Source of the DNA: Candidatus Dormiibacterota bacterium
Lineage (GTDB): Bacteria; Chloroflexota; Dormibacteria; UBA8260; Bog-877
Reading direction: 5' to 3'
NCBI GenBank assembly: GCA_003164475.1
Contig: PLTL01000131.1
Span: 1-17,071, forward strand
DNA: 17,071 bases
In this document: one piece after another, positions 13,471 to 17,071 of the stretch
How positions within the stretch are numbered: position 1 is the first letter of the stretch
How the letters are laid out: the number at the start of each line of letters is the position of its first letter
Made by a program: the position numbers and the translations under genes
The notes under the pieces: model-generated
Databases searched by the model: none
Told to the model about the DNA's origin: nothing
Seen by the model: the letters and a program-made list of their open reading frames with translations, nothing else

Positions 13471-14661
13471 CTAGCAGCCTAACGTGAGCGCAATGTCATT
13501 CGCGAGTTCATCCAAGGACCGTTCAGAGTAGAGGCGGCCACCGAAGCTGGCGGCCAGTGCGGCGGTCTCATTGCGCGCTGCCCATCCAGGTCCGGCCACG
13601 ACCACCGCTATCGGCAGCCCGTCCGCTCGCTTCATGGCGCGCAAGCGACTGGCGTTCTTACTCGCAGTACCGCTGTCTCGAGCCGTCGAGAAGAGCACGC
13701 CGTACCCGGCATGCTCGTCGGAGTCCAGCGCGATGAGACCCATCTGCCGGTCGCAACCACTGACGCTGACGATTTCCCTCGGGGTCGTGGTCCCTCCGAT
13801 GCTAGAAGAACGGAGATAGCTGATCCCGCGGGTTGCGAATTCGCGACACAGGCGGTCAGCAAGAAGGGGCGCCAGCTTACTCGAGGTGCGGTTTCGGTGG
13901 GCTAGCCATGCGCCGCCGGCGGCTCGCTGGCTCAGTAGGATTTCATACGGCACGCCGGCCGTTCGGAATGCTTCGACGGCCCCCCAGCCGCCGCCCTCTA
14001 CACCTTTGCCCGGCATCAGTTCTATTGGCCGAGTCGGAACGGCACCGGGGACGTCGGTGGTGACGTCTCCCCGCACAATGGCTTCGAATACAGCGAAGGC
14101 CCGCCTGATCTGTGACGGTCCAAAAGGTCCTGCGGCGCTGCCCGGCAGATCCCCGACACGCTCAGCCAGCTCCTTGTAGGAGACACCGGCCACGGCGCAC
14201 AGCGCTTCCATGGTGAACGGGTCAGCCCGCTGGGCAGCGATTACTGCGCTGGCAGTTACGCTGCCGAGCGAGCCCCCTGGGCTCCGAGAGGCGAGCAGCT
14301 CCAGGGCCGCGCGAAAGCGCGCCGCCGGAACGATGGCATCCTCATCAAAGAGAACGGTCCCACTGTCGAGATCCGACGTGGCGACGAGCCGCGCGAGGCG
14401 CCGGAGCGCGCGCTCCCCTTCCGGGTCGTCGAGTCCGTGGAGGACGACCGCCCGCAGAAGGCGGTGCAGGTCCGTTCCCTGTTCGATGGGGTGGTCGTCG
14501 GCAAGCCAAGAAAGGGCCTCTTCAATCGTGGCACAGCCCGTCGCTTGAAGCAGAACTCGGGAACCGGTCGGATCAGCGATCACGCCGGGTACACGGTAGC
14601 GCTGACCTGGCACGGATTGGGAGGTCACCACTCTTCGTTCCAAATAAGCCGAGCGGGCCAA
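13471..14661 (-). CDS. unknown 396-residue protein of the helicase-SIR2 operon
   Basis: I do not recognise this family. No membrane segment or signal peptide is seen. The segment FTMEALCAVAGVSYKELAER (149-168) looks like a helix-turn-helix. The C-terminal part begins GGGWGAVEAF (223-232) and has conserved-looking runs: VPYEILLSQR, GAWLAHRNRTSSK, GISYLRSSSIGG, then a mixed alpha/beta end with IAVVVAGPGW. This half resembles an enzyme or nuclease-like domain with charged and polar residues such as Glu240, Gln245, His255 and Arg256, but I cannot name an active site. The start used is TTG 14661; GTG codons at residues 11-12, preceded by GAACGAAGAG, are alternatives. It lies 61 bases after the SIR2 gene and 20 before the ParB-like gene, so it belongs to this operon. 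It may be the DNA-recognition or cleavage subunit, which is inference. Confidence 0.7.
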   Translation of the reverse strand: MARSAYLERRVVTSQSVPGQRYRVPGVIADPTGSRVLLQATGCATIEEALSWLADDHPIEQGTDLHRLLRAVVLHGLDDPEGERALRRLARLVATSDLDSGTVLFDEDAIVPAARFRAALELLASRSPGGSLGSVTASAVIAAQRADPFTMEALCAVAGVSYKELAERVGDLPGSAAGPFGPSQIRRAFAVFEAIVRGDVTTDVPGAVPTRPIELMPGKGVEGGGWGAVEAFRTAGVPYEILLSQRAAGGAWLAHRNRTSSKLAPLLADRLCREFATRGISYLRSSSIGGTTTPREIVSVSGCDRQMGLIALDSDEHAGYGVLFSTARDSGTASKNASRLRAMKRADGLPIAVVVAGPGWAARNETAALAASFGGRLYSERSLDELANDIALTLGC

Positions 14662-14722
14662 TCCAAGCTAAAGGCACGTTCCTCCGGACCCTCACCCTCT
14701 CACGACCGGGCTCACGGGCACC

Positions 14723-16480
14723 CTAGACCGCCGGCAGCCCTAACTCTTGCCTCAGCGAGGCTACACCGGCGTCCGATCCGAGGAATCCATGGCTGAGCGC
14801 CATGCCTTCGATACCATCCACGGCGAGCTGGGCCGCCTCCTTCTCTACGAGAGGCCCGGCCACTTGCGCAGCGAATCCCCAAGATGTACCGACGTCCTCA
14901 GGAGGCGCGCCAAGGGATGCCAGGTCCACGAGGTCAGGGAGACTTCCGCCGGGTGCTCCAGGGGTATACACCCCGTTTTCGGCCCTAGGAAACGTCTGTA
15001 TGTGTATCTCCGCTCGCTCTGGCTGGGCCTCCGGTGGGAGCACGGCCGCAACTACCTGGGGAATGATCGCCGTCGTCAGAACCAAACCATCACGAAAGAG
15101 GGCCGCGACCTCGCCCAGCCTCACTGCACCAACTCTTGAGATTGCAACGTCCAGCGTGATCGTCGCCGACCCCCCGTCGTGAACGCCCAGGGGAGGCAGA
15201 CTCACAGCGATAAGTGCGGAAATACCCCTGGTGGCGTCGCCGCCGAGCCGGTAGAGAGCGTAATCGCTCGACTGGTGATCTGGCGTCGGCATCCACTCCA
15301 CCAGCGGCTCCTGAGAAGGAGCCTCGCCCGCATGCTCGTGTGGCAGGACCCAGGCTGGCGGGCCGAGCGCCAGCCCATGAAGGCGAGAGCTGAAGGGTGA
15401 CACTCTCAGCGCGGTGACCAGGGCGTCGCGTTGGGATCTCCGAATCATTCCACAAGCGTCCCACGAGGCCGGCCCGAGAGTGGCGGCGACACGCAGCTGA
15501 AGGGGAGGAACCAGGGACCACCCCCACTGGGTCGTTTGGCGAGGCGCAAACAGATGCATGCCGGCACGGGTGGGGCGCCCGCGACGCGCAGCCACCTGAT
15601 CCAGCCTACCGAGTCGATCCGTGATGTCTGTTAGGAATTCATCTGCGCCCGCGGTGTCGATGATGGTTGCCTGGCGTTGCGCGATAAGCCGGCGTGCTGG
15701 TTCTGTGAGATCCGCTCGATACGTTGCCCAGAACGTGGGATATCGCCGCGACGCACTGGCAGCCAATGTCTCGGCGAGGGCCGTATCCCACTCGGCTGAC
15801 CACCCGACCACGAGTAGGCCAAACTCGTCGAACACTCGCCGCAGCAGGCTCCTCCAACGGGGCGGGTAGGTGGCCAAATCCTCCGGCCCGATCCGAAGTC
15901 CAAGGGTCGCGTAGTCGCCGTTAGGCTTGAGGACGGTGAGGCGGGTGTGTGGAAGTGGGGTCATTCCTCCTACGGCTCGAGGACTGGCTATGACCTCGGG
16001 CGCGAGGCCCACCTCTTCTAGTGCTCTCTCGATGAGAGGATCGAAGTTCGTGGTCACGATGAGGCGCACCCGTCCGGACTCACACATAGCGGCAAGGGCC
16101 CTGTGCGCGGGCGTAGGGACCGCAGGGCGCCCCTCCACGACTCGCGGCTCAAAGTACTGCCGGATCAGATTTCGCCTGGCCAGGCGGGTGGTGGCGAGCG
16201 CCGCAATGAGCGTTTCGAAGCGCGGTTCGCCCCGCCCCTGCAACACCCACCATAGTTCTGGTTGATCGTAGTGGTCCCCGAGGTCGGCGCCCTCGGCAGC
16301 AGCGATCCTGCGGATGAGGTCCTGCACGATCTCCCAGCCAGTGGGTATGCCGGCCGCCCTCGACATTCCGCTTCCAACCAGAACGGCATAGACGCCCGGC
16401 GCAGCGTGAAAGGAGGTTGCGAGGGCGACCCGGGGGTCAACACTTGCCGTCGGAACTGGCACGGCCGTGAACGATGACAT
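14723..16480 (-). CDS. SIR2-family protein with unusual catalytic box and unknown C-terminal half
   Basis: Residues 20-290 form a SIR2 domain: VLVGSGMSRAAGIPTGWEIV (33-52, NAD-binding), VTTNFDPLIERALEE (142-156, with catalytic Asn145), KPNGDY (185-190) and LLVVGWSAEWDTALAETLA (222-240). SIR2 proteins in defence loci deplete NAD or make ADP-ribose-type products on phage sensing. In related proteins as I recall them, the KPNGDY box reads K-[VIL]-HGDY with a catalytic His; here that place is Asn187, so NAD hydrolysis may be lost or altered. Residues 300-585 are unassigned, strand-rich, and may sense a phage product. ATG 16480 starts the gene. It is first in a five-gene leftward operon, with 264 bp upstream before the next co-directional gene. 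Confidence 0.85.
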   Translation of the reverse strand: MSSFTAVPVPTASVDPRVALATSFHAAPGVYAVLVGSGMSRAAGIPTGWEIVQDLIRRIAAAEGADLGDHYDQPELWWVLQGRGEPRFETLIAALATTRLARRNLIRQYFEPRVVEGRPAVPTPAHRALAAMCESGRVRLIVTTNFDPLIERALEEVGLAPEVIASPRAVGGMTPLPHTRLTVLKPNGDYATLGLRIGPEDLATYPPRWRSLLRRVFDEFGLLVVGWSAEWDTALAETLAASASRRYPTFWATYRADLTEPARRLIAQRQATIIDTAGADEFLTDITDRLGRLDQVAARRGRPTRAGMHLFAPRQTTQWGWSLVPPLQLRVAATLGPASWDACGMIRRSQRDALVTALRVSPFSSRLHGLALGPPAWVLPHEHAGEAPSQEPLVEWMPTPDHQSSDYALYRLGGDATRGISALIAVSLPPLGVHDGGSATITLDVAISRVGAVRLGEVAALFRDGLVLTTAIIPQVVAAVLPPEAQPERAEIHIQTFPRAENGVYTPGAPGGSLPDLVDLASLGAPPEDVGTSWGFAAQVAGPLVEKEAAQLAVDGIEGMALSHGFLGSDAGVASLRQELGLPAV

Positions 16481-16744
16481 GTCCCCGGAAGGTTCGGCTA
16501 GGCGCCTGACCTACGTCAAGGGGCAGAAGTGGCTGACGTCGCGCAGCTCCCCTCGGCCCGGTCGCACGGTAAGGGGCGCATGGCCATTGCGCCCCCAACG
16601 ACCGGCACTCGTGGGCTGGCCACACTCAGTTCCTGCACTCGACAGCCGGCGGCGACGGTCGGGTGCGTTCGGGCCAGTGCTCGGTTCCTTGTCACCAGGG
16701 GCAAACTGAGCTAGGCGCTCGCGATCAGACTGGCAAGTCGAGCG

Positions 16745-17071
16745 TCAGAACTGCGGACCGCGCGGCTCGGGCCTCGGCGTGGGTGCGGGGGACGGTCCTG
16801 TGCCGGGCGCGTCGCCCTGGCGCCTCACGACCGCACGGCGGCTGAGCTGCTCGTTGTCTTTGATGGCCTGCCGAACCGCGGCGAGTGGATCCGCGGGCGC
16901 AGCCGTCGAGTCGGACGATGCCGGCACGCTGGCGGGCTGCGGGGTGGTGGGCGCCGGTGCCGGGCCGGCGGAGGTTTGAGCGGGGGCGCCGACTCCGGGG
17001 TTGACGCCGCGTTGGCGGAGCGCGGTGGCGACGATGCGCTCGGCTTCGGGCCGGTCCAGCCCGTGCTCCTC
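16745..17071 (-). CDS. 3' end of an unidentified gene cut by the window edge
   Basis: A minus-strand frame enters from the right edge and stops with TGA at 16745-16747. About 108 residues are visible. The first part, GLDRPEAERIVATALRQRGV, is helical. A Pro/Ala-rich linker follows, then a short charged helix (AAVRQAIKDNEQLSRRAVVRR) and a proline-rich end. Codon use is strongly G/C-ending, so the gene is probably real. The linker-plus-helix tail could belong to many multidomain actinobacterial proteins, including plasmid or conjugation proteins; nothing visible decides this. The reading frame continues past the GTG at 16927, which is therefore not the true start. Confidence 0.6.
   Translation of the reverse strand, partial: EEHGLDRPEAERIVATALRQRGVNPGVGAPAQTSAGPAPAPTTPQPASVPASSDSTAAPADPLAAVRQAIKDNEQLSRRAVVRRQGDAPGTGPSPAPTPRPEPRGPQF

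Noticed and set aside
16514..16519. Minus-strand TTGACG as a -35 box for the SIR2 operon
   Set aside because: No TAnnnT -10 box lies 16-18 bases downstream; the 264-bp gap otherwise shows nothing clear.
1..17071. CRISPR array, tRNA, rRNA, integrase or transposase
   Set aside because: No regularly spaced repeats, cloverleaf-like sequence, rRNA signature, or recombinase and transposase motifs were seen in any plausible reading frame.

Overview
The window is high-GC DNA with strong G/C preference at third codon positions, many GTG and probably TTG starts, tight gene overlaps and one probable leaderless promoter. This fits an actinobacterium; the genus cannot be read from the sequence. Nearly every recognisable gene belongs to a family known from anti-phage defence, so I read it as a defence island about 16.5 kb long between two genes cut by the window edges. 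The left edge (1-128, +) is the end of a gene that may be a methyltransferase. The right edge (16745-17071, -) is the end of an unidentified protein with a Pro/Ala-rich tail.

Region A (326-2294, +) is a compact operon: a small three-helix membrane protein, two different TIR-like (MTH538/ThsB-type) proteins and a HIT-family nucleotide hydrolase. Its GC is near 52-57% in sampled lines, against about 68% in a sampled line of the next gene, which suggests separate acquisition. Region B (2545-4767, -) is one 740-residue protein of unknown family whose RNASAH segment looks like the R-x4-H motif of HEPN ribonucleases. A 31-bp imperfect direct repeat at 199-229 and 4957-4987 brackets regions A and B as if they were one cassette. 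Region C (5201-7813, -) is an 870-residue AAA_13/RloC-like ATPase with a CPYC zinc hook and a C-terminal R-x3-E...H pattern reminiscent of the PrrC/RloC anticodon nucleases.

Region D (8154-16480) looks like one multigene system. A ribbon-helix-helix regulator and a beta-class DNA methyltransferase read rightward. From the other end a five-gene operon reads leftward: SIR2 protein, unknown 396-residue protein, ParB/Srx-fold protein, SNF2 helicase, DUF3883 putative nuclease. The methyltransferase and the DUF3883 gene converge with 88 bp between them. The regulator's promoter carries tandem TGGCGCCG repeats and a TACAAT -10 about eight bases before the ATG, which suggests autoregulation and a leaderless transcript.

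A possible working model for region D, which is inference: the methyltransferase marks self DNA; the ParB-like protein, helicase and DUF3883 nuclease recognise and process unmarked DNA; the SIR2 protein acts as an NAD-linked effector or sensor, although its expected catalytic histidine appears to be asparagine. The combination does not match the core genes of DISARM, BREX, Zorya, Dnd, Ssp or classical restriction-modification that I can recall, and it is the best candidate here for an undescribed system. The membrane protein-TIR-TIR-HIT operon is the second candidate. No rRNA, tRNA, CRISPR array, integrase or intact insertion sequence was seen.
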